A DNA stretch of 5,807 nucleotides from NCBI GenBank assembly GCA_905236405.1, contig CAJOQB010000094.1:1-5807 (forward strand), in the 5' to 3' direction. This DNA comes from an uncultured Bacteroidales bacterium. Its GTDB lineage: Bacteria > Bacteroidota > Bacteroidia > Bacteroidales > P3. The translations under genes and the position numbers were made by a program. Under the pieces are notes generated by a model, which worked only from the letters and a program-made list of their open reading frames with translations, searched no databases and had not been told where the DNA came from. This document shows, piece after piece, positions 1-5,804 of the stretch (positions are counted from its first letter, which is position 1; each line of letters starts with the position of its first letter).

Positions 1-266
1 AAAAGGGTGATGGAAGAATTTGAAGTTACAAAGGCAAAGAAATGTGGAAAAGATGTTGTGAAGTGGTGGAAAGAAGTGGGGGTTGTCAACAGGCGAGGAT
101 GCTCCTCTGGTTTCTTAACAACAATGAACATTTTATCAAACACTACACCAACTTGCTTTGTTAATAGATAATGTATTTGTTTGTTTTTCAAATGAGTTGG
201 TAAGATTGTTCACAAAGTGGTTGAAAAGTGAAAGCCAAGGAGCGTGAGCGGTTTAGGTAATATATG
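1..266. other. Upstream intergenic region, no convincing gene
   Basis: I see no recognisable gene here. The first 85 bases or so are purine-rich on the + strand, and the rest is AT-rich. One + frame is open from the left edge to a TAA at 169-171 (56 codons, possible ATG at 10). The - strand is open from an ATG at 129-131 out through the left edge. Neither translation resembles a family I know, and the purine bias makes chance open frames likely. GTGG words occur at 44-47, 63-66, 66-69 and 76-79. The region therefore probably holds the end of whatever lies to the left plus control sequence for rpiB, but this is inference. A real C-terminal fragment of a left-hand gene ending at 171 cannot be excluded. 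Confidence 0.5.
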
Positions 267-274
267 TATCTTTG
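267..274 (+). promoter_or_regulatory. Bacteroidota -7 promoter element for rpiB operon
   Basis: The bases TATCTTTG match the Bacteroidota housekeeping -7 consensus TAnnTTTG and are followed by CA, a common context. Transcription would start a few bases downstream, leaving a leader of about 25-30 bases before the rpiB ATG at 308. No good -33 TTG/TTTG sits at the expected 19-21 base distance, so the call rests on the -7 match and its position. Confidence 0.5.
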
Positions 275-307
275 CAGCCGTAAACAGTTATCAACATCGA
301 TAGAGAA

Positions 308-748
308 ATGAAGGAAATCATACCTGTCGCCTGCGACCATGCGGGCTACGAACTGAAGCAAAAAGTGATGGCTTTTGTTGAGAGCAAAGGCTTTGAGGTG
401 AAGGACTTCGGCACGTTCAGCACCGAGAGTTGCGACTACCCCGACTATGCACACCAGTTGGGCAGTGCCATCGAAAAAGGCGAGTACAAAAGAGGCATCG
501 TCATCTGCGGCAGCGGCAACGGTGTACAGATGACGGTGAACAAATATCCCCATGTCCGTTGCGCCCTTTGCTGGAACACGGAGATAGCCCAGTTGGGTCG
601 CCAGCACAACGACTGCAATGTGGTGTCGTTGCCTGCCCGCTTCATCGACGAGAAGACAGCATTGGAGATTGTCGATTTGTTCTTGAACACGCCTTTCGAG
701 GGAGGTCGCCATCAACGCAGGGTGGAGAAGATCAGCCATCTTTTGTAA
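308..748 (+). CDS. rpiB: Ribose-5-phosphate isomerase B (RpiB/LacAB family)
   Basis: Cytosolic enzyme that interconverts ribose-5-phosphate and ribulose-5-phosphate in the non-oxidative pentose phosphate pathway. The 146 residues are the usual length for RpiB. The N-terminal ACDHAGYELK (8-17) carries the Asp10-His11 pair. CDYPDYAH follows at 42-49. The CGSGNG loop (67-72) carries the catalytic Cys67, RQHNDCN (98-104) carries the base His100, and FEGGRHQRRVEKI (130-142) carries the phosphate-binding arginines. These align with Escherichia coli Cys66, His99, Arg133 and Arg137 shifted by one, from memory of that family. The ATG at 308 places the DHAG motif at the normal distance from the N-terminus. 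There is only an A-rich stretch, not a Shine-Dalgarno, before it, as is normal in this phylum. The stop shares a base with the next start (TAATG), so translation is probably coupled. Some family members also isomerise allose-6-phosphate or other sugar phosphates, which cannot be excluded. Confidence 0.95.
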   Translation: MKEIIPVACDHAGYELKQKVMAFVESKGFEVKDFGTFSTESCDYPDYAHQLGSAIEKGEYKRGIVICGSGNGVQMTVNKYPHVRCALCWNTEIAQLGRQHNDCNVVSLPARFIDEKTALEIVDLFLNTPFEGGRHQRRVEKISHLL

Positions 749-1890
749 TGGAAAAGGAAGGTTACAAGCATTTTGCCGAACTCACCGCTGAGTCGTTGCA
801 TAGGGCCATGAAGGAAAACCGCCATGTGAAGGATGTGGCTTTCCCTGCTCCCTCTGCGGCAGCGGCACGACTGCGTTACGAGTTGATGCAGTCGACGGAG
901 CGGTTGGACGAGGTGCTCAACAGGTTCGAGAAGAACTTTCTCCGTCAGAACAACCATGTGATATGGTCGAGCGACTACGAGGATGTGATTGAGGAGTTGA
1001 AGGAAATCATAAAGCAACACCATGTCCAGTCCTTTACGGCTCTCGATTCCACCGAGTCGCGACTGATGGAGGAACTGGGGGTGGATTACACGGTGAAACA
1101 GCAGAAACTCAATCCCTCGAGCGACGGTGACATGATGTTGGTCGAGGTGGACCGCATGGTGGCCGAGACAGGGTCGCTCCTGCTGTTGGGCAAAGATGCC
1201 GACTACCTGAAGAGACTCAACAGCAACGGTGTCAACGTCTGTTTTGTTTCGATAGATCGTGTGCTCAGCACGCTGAAAGGGGTGGGCCAGATGGTGGAGA
1301 CGCTCCGTGGCCTCTACCCTACCCCATCGCTGACGTCGGACGGTCGTTACGTGCTGTTTGGCGGTTCGCCTCGATGTGAGACTTACCTGTTTGTCGTCGA
1401 CAACGAGCGGTCGGCATTACTGAAGAACACCCAACTGAGAAAAATCTTTGCCTGCATCGACTGTGACGCCTGCCGAAAAGCCTGTCCCATCGACCAGTTG
1501 ATTGGCGATGAGCCTTACGATAATGTCTTCACCGGTCCGAGGGCTCGTGTGATGCTGCCCCACTTGGAGATGATGATGGGCTACAACCATATTCCCTATG
1601 TCTGCACCATGTGCGGCAAATGCGAGGAGGTATGTCCCATGCAGTTGCCTCTTAGGCAGATGATGATCGCCACCAAGAGAGAGTTATTGGCTCAGAAGAA
1701 GGTCGACGCTCCCATCGCCGACACGATAACGGGCTACGGGAGATATGTGGCCGACCGTGGCAAGATGAACCGTCCTGCATGGATGCGGCAACGTCAGTTG
1801 AAACACCTTGCCTCCGCCGAGATAAAAGAGAACCGCGACTTGCCGCAGGTGGCTCCCGCGACGTTCGACGAGATGAGAAAAAAGAAGTGA
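748..1890 (+). CDS. Short LutB-like LUD-domain protein with two 4Fe-4S motifs
   Basis: 380 residues. The N-terminal two thirds resemble the LUD domain of LutB, the iron-sulfur subunit of the LutABC L-lactate oxidation complex. The recognisable core is LVEVDRMVAETGSLLLL (131-147) and the following VNVCFVSIDRVLSTL (162-176). The C-terminal part has two ferredoxin-like clusters of the CxxCxxCxxxCP type, Cys236/239/242/246 and Cys286/289/292/296, each expected to hold a 4Fe-4S centre. Between them FTGPRARVMLPHL (261-273) matches the LutB linker. The protein is some 80-100 residues shorter than typical LutB, and the conserved KSKS-type segment of the LUD domain is replaced by ALDSTESRLMEEL (98-110). 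No LutA or LutC is present in the window. I chose the ATG at 748 because it overlaps the rpiB stop; the frame is open further upstream, but only inside rpiB. A cytosolic redox role is likely. Lactate as substrate is uncertain, and this may be a distinct paralogue. Confidence 0.85.
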   Translation: MEKEGYKHFAELTAESLHRAMKENRHVKDVAFPAPSAAAARLRYELMQSTERLDEVLNRFEKNFLRQNNHVIWSSDYEDVIEELKEIIKQHHVQSFTALDSTESRLMEELGVDYTVKQQKLNPSSDGDMMLVEVDRMVAETGSLLLLGKDADYLKRLNSNGVNVCFVSIDRVLSTLKGVGQMVETLRGLYPTPSLTSDGRYVLFGGSPRCETYLFVVDNERSALLKNTQLRKIFACIDCDACRKACPIDQLIGDEPYDNVFTGPRARVMLPHLEMMMGYNHIPYVCTMCGKCEEVCPMQLPLRQMMIATKRELLAQKKVDAPIADTITGYGRYVADRGKMNRPAWMRQRQLKHLASAEIKENRDLPQVAPATFDEMRKKK

Positions 1891-1926
1891 TTACATTCTT
1901 CAATACCTACAATAACTTTTGTTGTT

Positions 1927-2712
1927 ATGAGCGAAGATAGAATTTACAACAGTGAAGAGATAGAAAAGTTGAAAACTGTCTTTTCCTGTATCGACAGCAC
2001 CACCCTCGAGGGTGCCGACACGCACCAGAAGGTGGAGCAACTCTGTCGCCAGTCGTTGCAGATGATGGACAGCGGCAAGGGCATCGCTCGGGTGGCTGCG
2101 GTATGCGTCTATCCTGTCTTTGTGCGTCAAGCCAAGCGATTGCTCGAAGGTAGCGGCATCCATGTGGCATCGGTGGCAGGGGCTTTCCCTGCCGGTCAGT
2201 CGCCCATCGAGGTGAAGCTGATGGAGGTGCGGTATGCTCTCGACGAGGGTGCCGACGAGATAGACATGGTCATCTCGCGTGGCTCGCTGCTCGAAGGCGA
2301 ATACCAGAAGGTGCAGGACGAAGTGGCTGCCATCAAAACGGCCTGTGGTTCGCGGCATCTGAAAGCCATCCTCGAGACAGGCGAGTTGCAGAACAGTGAG
2401 AACATCTACCGTGCCGCCATGTTGGCCATGCAAGGCGGTGCCGACTTCATCAAGACATCGACAGGCAAGATTGCTGTCTCGGCGACCCTCGACGCTGCAC
2501 GCACCATGTTGCAAGCCATCGTCGATTTTGAAGAAAAAAACGACAGAAAGATTGGATTCAAAGCGGCTGGAGGTATCTCCACCCCCGAGCAGGCACTGGA
2601 CTACTACGATTTAACATTTCAGATGCTGGGAGAAAAACGTGCCAACAATCAGTATTTTAGAATAGGAGCCAGTCGCCTCACCACTCGTTTGTTCCAACTT
2701 TTAACAAAATAA
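1927..2712 (+). CDS. deoC: Deoxyribose-phosphate aldolase
   Basis: Class I aldolase that reversibly cleaves 2-deoxyribose-5-phosphate to glyceraldehyde-3-phosphate and acetaldehyde in deoxynucleoside catabolism. The length (261 residues) matches the Escherichia coli type (about 259). VAAVCVYPVFV (56-66) carries the conserved Cys60. VASVAGAFPAG (80-90) and ADEIDMVI (109-116, Asp113) follow. LKAILETGEL (145-154) precedes the Schiff-base lysine in DFIKTSTGK (Lys176). GFKAAGGI (210-217) supplies the second catalytic lysine, Lys212. FRIGASR (244-250) is the phosphate-binding end of the TIM barrel. The gene follows the LutB-like gene after 36 bases with no terminator or good promoter between, so it is probably the last gene of the rpiB operon. 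It ends in a tandem TAA TAG stop. Together with RpiB it points to pentose and deoxypentose phosphate salvage feeding glycolysis. Confidence 0.95.
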   Translation: MSEDRIYNSEEIEKLKTVFSCIDSTTLEGADTHQKVEQLCRQSLQMMDSGKGIARVAAVCVYPVFVRQAKRLLEGSGIHVASVAGAFPAGQSPIEVKLMEVRYALDEGADEIDMVISRGSLLEGEYQKVQDEVAAIKTACGSRHLKAILETGELQNSENIYRAAMLAMQGGADFIKTSTGKIAVSATLDAARTMLQAIVDFEEKNDRKIGFKAAGGISTPEQALDYYDLTFQMLGEKRANNQYFRIGASRLTTRLFQLLTK

Positions 2713-2738
2713 TAGCCGCTTTTTTAAGATTTTTTTTG

Positions 2739-2746
2739 TTTCTTTG
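2739..2746 (+). promoter_or_regulatory. Weak -7 promoter candidate for the spt operon
   Basis: TTTCTTTG is one mismatch from the Bacteroidota TAnnTTTG element and is followed by CA, as at 267-274. A T-run at 2720-2725 lies near the -33 position but is not a true TTG. If used, it gives a leader of roughly 75-80 bases before the spt ATG at 2831. The 118-base gap 2713-2830 is very AT-rich, and no strong intrinsic terminator for the deoC operon is visible, so read-through is possible. Confidence 0.35.
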
Positions 2747-2830
2747 CAAATCTTTTTGCCTGCTGAAAAAGCATACATAACGGCGGGAAAAGGGATTTGT
2801 AAAAATTATAAGTGACAGTAGTAAACATAT

Positions 2831-4030
2831 ATGAAACCTCTTCGTAAGAAACTCGCACAGTACAGGGAACCGCAGAAATACAAAGGCATTGGTGTATACC
2901 CTTACTTCACCCCTATCTCCAGTGCCCAGAACAGCGTGGTCACTATCAACGGAAAACAAGTGCTGATGCTGGGTTCCAACAGTTACCTCGGTCTTACCAA
3001 TCATCCCAAAATCAAAGAGGCTGCCATCGAAGCCATCAAGAAATACGGCAGCGGCTGTGCAGGTTCTCCTTTTCTCAACGGCACACTCGACATCCATCTT
3101 GAACTGGAACATGAGTTGGCCGAATTTCTCCACAAAGACGGTGTGATGCTCTTTTCGGCTGGCTTCCAAGCCAACTCGGGTGTCATCCCCTGCATCACCG
3201 GACGTAACGACTATGTGATATACGACGCTCGCGACCATGCCAGCATCATCGAAGGCACTCGTATCACCTTTGCCAACACGCTAAAGTACAGACACAACGA
3301 CATGGCCGACCTGGAACGGGTGCTGCAACGCTGCCCCTTGGAGGCGTCCAAGTTAGTGGTGGCCGACGGTGTGTTCAGCATGGAAGGCGACATCGCCAAG
3401 ATTCCGGAGATGAAAGCCCTCTGCGACAAATATGACGCCACGCTGATGATCGACGAGGCACACGGATTGGGTGTTTTAGGCAGCGAGGGACGCGGCTCGT
3501 GCGACCACTTCGGCCTGCTCGACGATGTAGACATGATGATGGGCACCTTTAGCAAGAGCTTAGCCTCTGTCGGCGGTTTTATCGCTGCCGACAGCGACAC
3601 CATCAACTACATGAAACACAGCGTCCGCCCCTATATCTTTACCGCCAGCATCCCCCCGTCGGCTACCGCTTCGGTGATGGCCGCCCTCAAAATCATGCGT
3701 AGCGAGCCCGAGCGTCGCGAACATCTGTGGGAGGTCACTCGCCATGCCATGAAATGTTTCCGCGAACTGGGCTTCGAGATAGGCAACACCGAGACCCCCA
3801 TTATCCCCATCTATGTCCGCGACAACGACAAGACCTTCACGGTCACCCATATGTTGCTCGAAGAAGGCGTCTTTGTCAGCCCTGTGGTCTCCCCTGCCGT
3901 CTCGCCCGAAGACACGCTCATCCGCATAGCGCTGATGGCCACCCATACCAACGAGCAGATTGATTTTGCCATCGACAAAATCTACAAGTGCTTCAAGAAA
4001 CTCGACATCCAGCTGAATGACGGGAAGTAA
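2831..4030 (+). CDS. spt: Serine palmitoyltransferase, Bacteroidota type
   Basis: PLP-dependent alpha-oxoamine synthase that condenses L-serine with a long-chain acyl thioester to give 3-ketodihydrosphingosine, the first committed step of sphingolipid synthesis. Over its 399 residues the family landmarks appear in order: SNSYLGL (49-55), GSGCAGSPFLNGTLD (73-87), the PLP-stacking His136 in DARDHASI, DGVFSMEGD (179-187), the PLP-nitrogen Asp208 in MIDEAHGLG, the Schiff-base Lys242 in GTFSKSLASVGGF, and Arg365 in IRIALMATHT, the expected carboxylate-binding position. The overall match, including the YPYF segment (23-26) and the RPYIFTASIPP region (266-276), is to Bacteroides/Prevotella Spt rather than to glycine C-acetyltransferase (Kbl) or 8-amino-7-oxononanoate synthase (BioF), the main alternatives. 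Automatic pipelines often label this family Kbl. The ATG at 2831 gives the expected N-terminus. The next gene follows after 44 bases. The stop is a tandem TAA TAG. Confidence 0.9.
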   Translation: MKPLRKKLAQYREPQKYKGIGVYPYFTPISSAQNSVVTINGKQVLMLGSNSYLGLTNHPKIKEAAIEAIKKYGSGCAGSPFLNGTLDIHLELEHELAEFLHKDGVMLFSAGFQANSGVIPCITGRNDYVIYDARDHASIIEGTRITFANTLKYRHNDMADLERVLQRCPLEASKLVVADGVFSMEGDIAKIPEMKALCDKYDATLMIDEAHGLGVLGSEGRGSCDHFGLLDDVDMMMGTFSKSLASVGGFIAADSDTINYMKHSVRPYIFTASIPPSATASVMAALKIMRSEPERREHLWEVTRHAMKCFRELGFEIGNTETPIIPIYVRDNDKTFTVTHMLLEEGVFVSPVVSPAVSPEDTLIRIALMATHTNEQIDFAIDKIYKCFKKLDIQLNDGK

Positions 4031-4074
4031 TAGTGCATTAACGTTTTCCTTCACAATAACAAACAACAATCATT

Positions 4075-5205
4075 ATGGCCAACACTAACGACATTGTCAT
4101 CAAAGAGGTTGTCACCAAGTGTGACATCCGCAAGTTCGTCAAATTCCAGTGGCGTCTCTTCAAGGATGTGCCTACGTACCTCCCCCCTTTGATGCTGGAC
4201 GAGATGACCCTCCTCACCAAGAAGAACCCCTCGTTGGAGTACTGCTCGCTCAAGATGTGGATGGCCTATCGCGACGGAAAGCCCGTGGGTCGTGTCGCTG
4301 CCATCATCAACCCCCGTGTCAACGAGACATGGAACAAGAAACAGGTGCGTTTCGGGTGGTTCGACTTCATCGAGGACTTCGACGTCTGCCGTCTTCTGCT
4401 CGACAAGGTGATTGAATATGGAAAACAAAACGGCATGACCACCATCGAAGGCCCCTTCGGCTTCAACGATATGGACAAGGAGTGCTGGATGATCGACAAC
4501 TACGACTGTCGCCAGAACCCCTCCACCCTCTACAACCCCGAGTACTACATCCGTTTCATCGAGCAACTGGGCTATGAAATCAAATGCCGGTGGCAGCAAT
4601 ACAAGGTTCCCGCCTCGCAGCCCGTCCCCGACAAGGTGGCCCGTCTCAACGACCTTATCATGAAGAAGTACGACCTGCGGATTCTCAGGTTCAAGAAACG
4701 CAAGGAAATCATGCCCTATGCCTACAAGTTCTTCGACACCCTCGGGAAGTCCTTCTCCATCCTCTACGACTATGTGCCGCTCACGCCCAAGGAGACCAAG
4801 TACTACATCGGACAGTATTTCCCCTTCCTCGACGTCGATTTCACCAATCTCGTGGTCGACAAGGACGACAACATCGTTGCCTTTGGCGTCAGCCTCCCCT
4901 CGCTCACCGAGGCATACAAGAAAGCCAACGGACGTCTCCTCCCCTTCGGCTGGTTCTATCTGCTCCGTGCCCTGAAGAAGTACGACACCATCGACCTCAT
5001 GCTCAACGGTGTCCATCCCGACTGGCAGAAACGTGGTGTCCATGCCATCTACTATGCCGAGATGAACCGCAACGCCATCCGTCATCATGTCGGCCCCTCC
5101 TACAGCAACCCCCAGATCATCGGCAACGAGGCCGAGAAGATTTGGCGAACCACCTACGAGGCCACTCCGCTCGTCACCCGTGCTGTCTTCGGCAAAGACA
5201 TCTGA
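4075..5205 (+). CDS. GNAT-fold acyltransferase-like protein, candidate bacterial ceramide synthase
   Basis: 376 residues, with no signal peptide or membrane segment. The N-terminal part (about 8-80) reads like the GNAT-related family that includes the bacterial ceramide synthase bCerS, with RKFVKFQWRLFKD (19-31), YLPPLMLDE (35-43) and the strand pair AYRDGKPVGRVAAIINP (64-80). A helix with an IEGPFGFNDMD segment (124-134) follows. The C-terminal half has a second GNAT-like unit: strands at NLVVDKDDNIVAFGVSLP (258-275), then NGVHPDWQKRGVHAIYY (311-327), whose QKRGVH resembles the acyl-CoA-binding R/QxxGxG/A loop. Because the gene sits 44 bases behind spt and before the operon terminator, I infer that it N-acylates 3-ketodihydrosphingosine or sphinganine to make (dihydro)ceramide. 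The family match is from memory, so the exact substrate is a hypothesis. An unrelated N-acyltransferase is the main alternative. Third codon positions are notably C-rich. The stop is TGA TAG. Confidence 0.7.
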   Translation: MANTNDIVIKEVVTKCDIRKFVKFQWRLFKDVPTYLPPLMLDEMTLLTKKNPSLEYCSLKMWMAYRDGKPVGRVAAIINPRVNETWNKKQVRFGWFDFIEDFDVCRLLLDKVIEYGKQNGMTTIEGPFGFNDMDKECWMIDNYDCRQNPSTLYNPEYYIRFIEQLGYEIKCRWQQYKVPASQPVPDKVARLNDLIMKKYDLRILRFKKRKEIMPYAYKFFDTLGKSFSILYDYVPLTPKETKYYIGQYFPFLDVDFTNLVVDKDDNIVAFGVSLPSLTEAYKKANGRLLPFGWFYLLRALKKYDTIDLMLNGVHPDWQKRGVHAIYYAEMNRNAIRHHVGPSYSNPQIIGNEAEKIWRTTYEATPLVTRAVFGKDI

Positions 5206-5235
5206 TAGCAGTAGACACATAATCGATAATCCCCC

Positions 5236-5274
5236 AAGACTCCACCCCTGCGACAGAGGTGGAGTCTTTCTATT
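5236..5274 (+). terminator. Intrinsic terminator after the spt operon
   Basis: A perfect 11-base-pair stem pairs 5236-5246 (AAGACTCCACC) with 5258-5268 (GGTGGAGTCTT). It encloses an 11-base loop and is followed by a T-rich tail (TTTCTATTA). It lies 30 bases after the stop at 5205 and separates the sphingolipid pair from the next promoter. The stem is symmetrical, but the T-tract lies on the + strand side, so termination of rightward transcription is expected. Confidence 0.85.
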
Positions 5275-5309
5275 ATAACATTTCCGCTTAACATAAAAGA
5301 AAAATTTTC

Positions 5310-5339
5310 TTGCCACAATCAAAAAAGTGTGTACTTTTG
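5310..5339 (+). promoter_or_regulatory. Bacteroidota promoter (-33 TTG, -7 TACTTTTG)
   Basis: TTG at 5310-5312 and TACTTTTG at 5332-5339 are separated by 19 bases, which fits the Bacteroidota sigma-ABfr arrangement (TTTG, 19-21 bases, TAnnTTTG). The A-rich spacer is typical. This is the best promoter in the window. Transcription should start within about 4-8 bases of the TTTG, so the leader before the ATG at 5353 would be very short. Confidence 0.7.
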
Positions 5340-5352
5340 CGGTTGGAAAAGT

Positions 5353-5562
5353 ATGAATAAGATTCGATACATAAACTTGTGCATTGTAGAGTTCGGCAAG
5401 CGTAATGGCATGTCGACAACGTTGGCGTTCAACTACCTGAATGTCTACAAAGGAATCTCGTTTCTCGACAGAAACTACGAGGCCGAGCATCTATTGCCGT
5501 TGGACGACACCTTGGATGACCTTGCCGATTATTGCAAACGACACGGAGGAACAATGGCATGA
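5353..5562 (+). CDS. DUF3791-type small protein, putative partner of a DUF3990 toxin
   Basis: 69 residues. The helical N-terminus NKIRYINLCIVEFGKRNGMS (2-21), the FLDRNYEAEHLL middle (37-48) and the acidic LDDTLDDLADYCKR end (50-63) resemble DUF3791 proteins. These commonly lie next to DUF3990 genes in Bacteroidota and Firmicutes. The frame is open up to 5329, but the -7 promoter element overlaps that stretch, so the ATG at 5353 is the credible start. No transmembrane segment or signal peptide is seen. The stop overlaps the next ATG by four bases (ATGA), indicating translational coupling. The function is not established. By position it could be an antitoxin or accessory factor for the downstream ART-like protein, which is inference only. 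Base composition is lower in GC than in the sphingolipid genes, fitting an accessory module. Confidence 0.65.
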   Translation: MNKIRYINLCIVEFGKRNGMSTTLAFNYLNVYKGISFLDRNYEAEHLLPLDDTLDDLADYCKRHGGTMA

Positions 5563-5768
5563 AGTTATATCATGGTACAAATACCGACTTTTGTGAGATT
5601 CTTCTTTCTCGCTGTCGTCCGAACAAAGACTTTGGGCATGGTTTCTATTTGACAGATATCCGAAGCCAGGATGAAGCGATGGCTGTCCGTCGTTGTGAGT
5701 TCGAGGAGTCAGGCGTGCCTAAACGGGACTGTATTTACAGAGTTCTGATTACATTTACGAGTATTTAA
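5559..5768 (+). CDS. DUF3990-type ADP-ribosyltransferase-like protein, short or truncated
   Basis: 69 residues beginning KLYHGTN (2-8) and continuing DFGHGFYLT (24-32), then QDEAMAVRR (37-45). The YHGT and G.GFYLT pair is characteristic of DUF3990 and resembles the first NAD-binding motifs of ADP-ribosyltransferase folds. The chosen ATG overlaps the DUF3791 stop and puts YHG at the family's usual N-terminal position. Known family members run to about 150-170 residues; here the reading ends at TAA TAG (5766-5771) after YRVLITFTSI, so the second half, including the expected later ART positions, is missing. Another frame downstream reads SDYIYEYLIEEL and then stops at 5780-5782, so a simple single frameshift does not restore a long frame in the visible sequence. 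It may be a decayed toxin gene, a sequencing error, or a genuine short form. An NAD-dependent toxin activity is unproven. Confidence 0.6.
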   Translation: MKLYHGTNTDFCEILLSRCRPNKDFGHGFYLTDIRSQDEAMAVRRCEFEESGVPKRDCIYRVLITFTSI

Positions 5769-5780
5769 TAGAAGAACTTT

Positions 5781-5804
5781 AAGAAAAACAGGAAAGCTTT
5801 TCTT
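5781..5804. repeat. Short AT-rich inverted repeat near right edge
   Basis: AAGAAAA (5781-5787) is the exact reverse complement of TTTTCTT (5798-5804), separated by 10 bases. It could form a weak hairpin after the DUF3990-like gene, but it has no GC clamp, so terminator function is doubtful. Confidence 0.3.

Noticed and set aside
1..171. Partial + strand open frame from the left edge to TAA at 169-171
   Set aside because: 56 codons with no family resemblance in a purine-rich stretch where stops are rare. It remains possible as the end of a left-hand gene but is not supported enough to list as a gene.
288..296. TTATCAACA, a near match to a DnaA box, with a TGTGGAAAA near match at 43-51
   Set aside because: Each has one mismatch to TTATCCACA or its complement. 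They are far apart, there is no clustered set of boxes, and no dnaA or other origin gene is nearby.
188..739. Open frame on the - strand opposite rpiB
   Set aside because: It overlaps the well-supported rpiB and has no recognisable domain. The composition looks like a reverse reading of coding DNA.
430..747. Upstream in-frame extension of the LutB-like gene
   Set aside because: The extra 106 codons lie inside rpiB in another frame and read as Arg/Cys/His-rich noise. The ATG at 748 overlapping the rpiB stop is the natural start.
2752..2771. CTTTTT...AAAAAG inverted repeat after deoC as a terminator
   Set aside because: Only six A/T-dominated pairs with an eight-base loop and no T-tract after it. 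Too weak to call.
2831..4030. Annotation as glycine C-acetyltransferase (kbl) or biotin synthesis bioF
   Set aside because: The motif context matches Bacteroidota serine palmitoyltransferase. No threonine dehydrogenase or biotin genes are adjacent, while an acyltransferase-like gene is.
4051..5490. Long open frame on the - strand opposite the GNAT-like gene (479 codons)
   Set aside because: It is a shadow. The + strand gene is strongly C-ending and avoids codons that would give - strand stops. The antisense product is Val/Asp/Glu-rich with no motif, and it crosses the terminator, the promoter and part of the DUF3791 gene.
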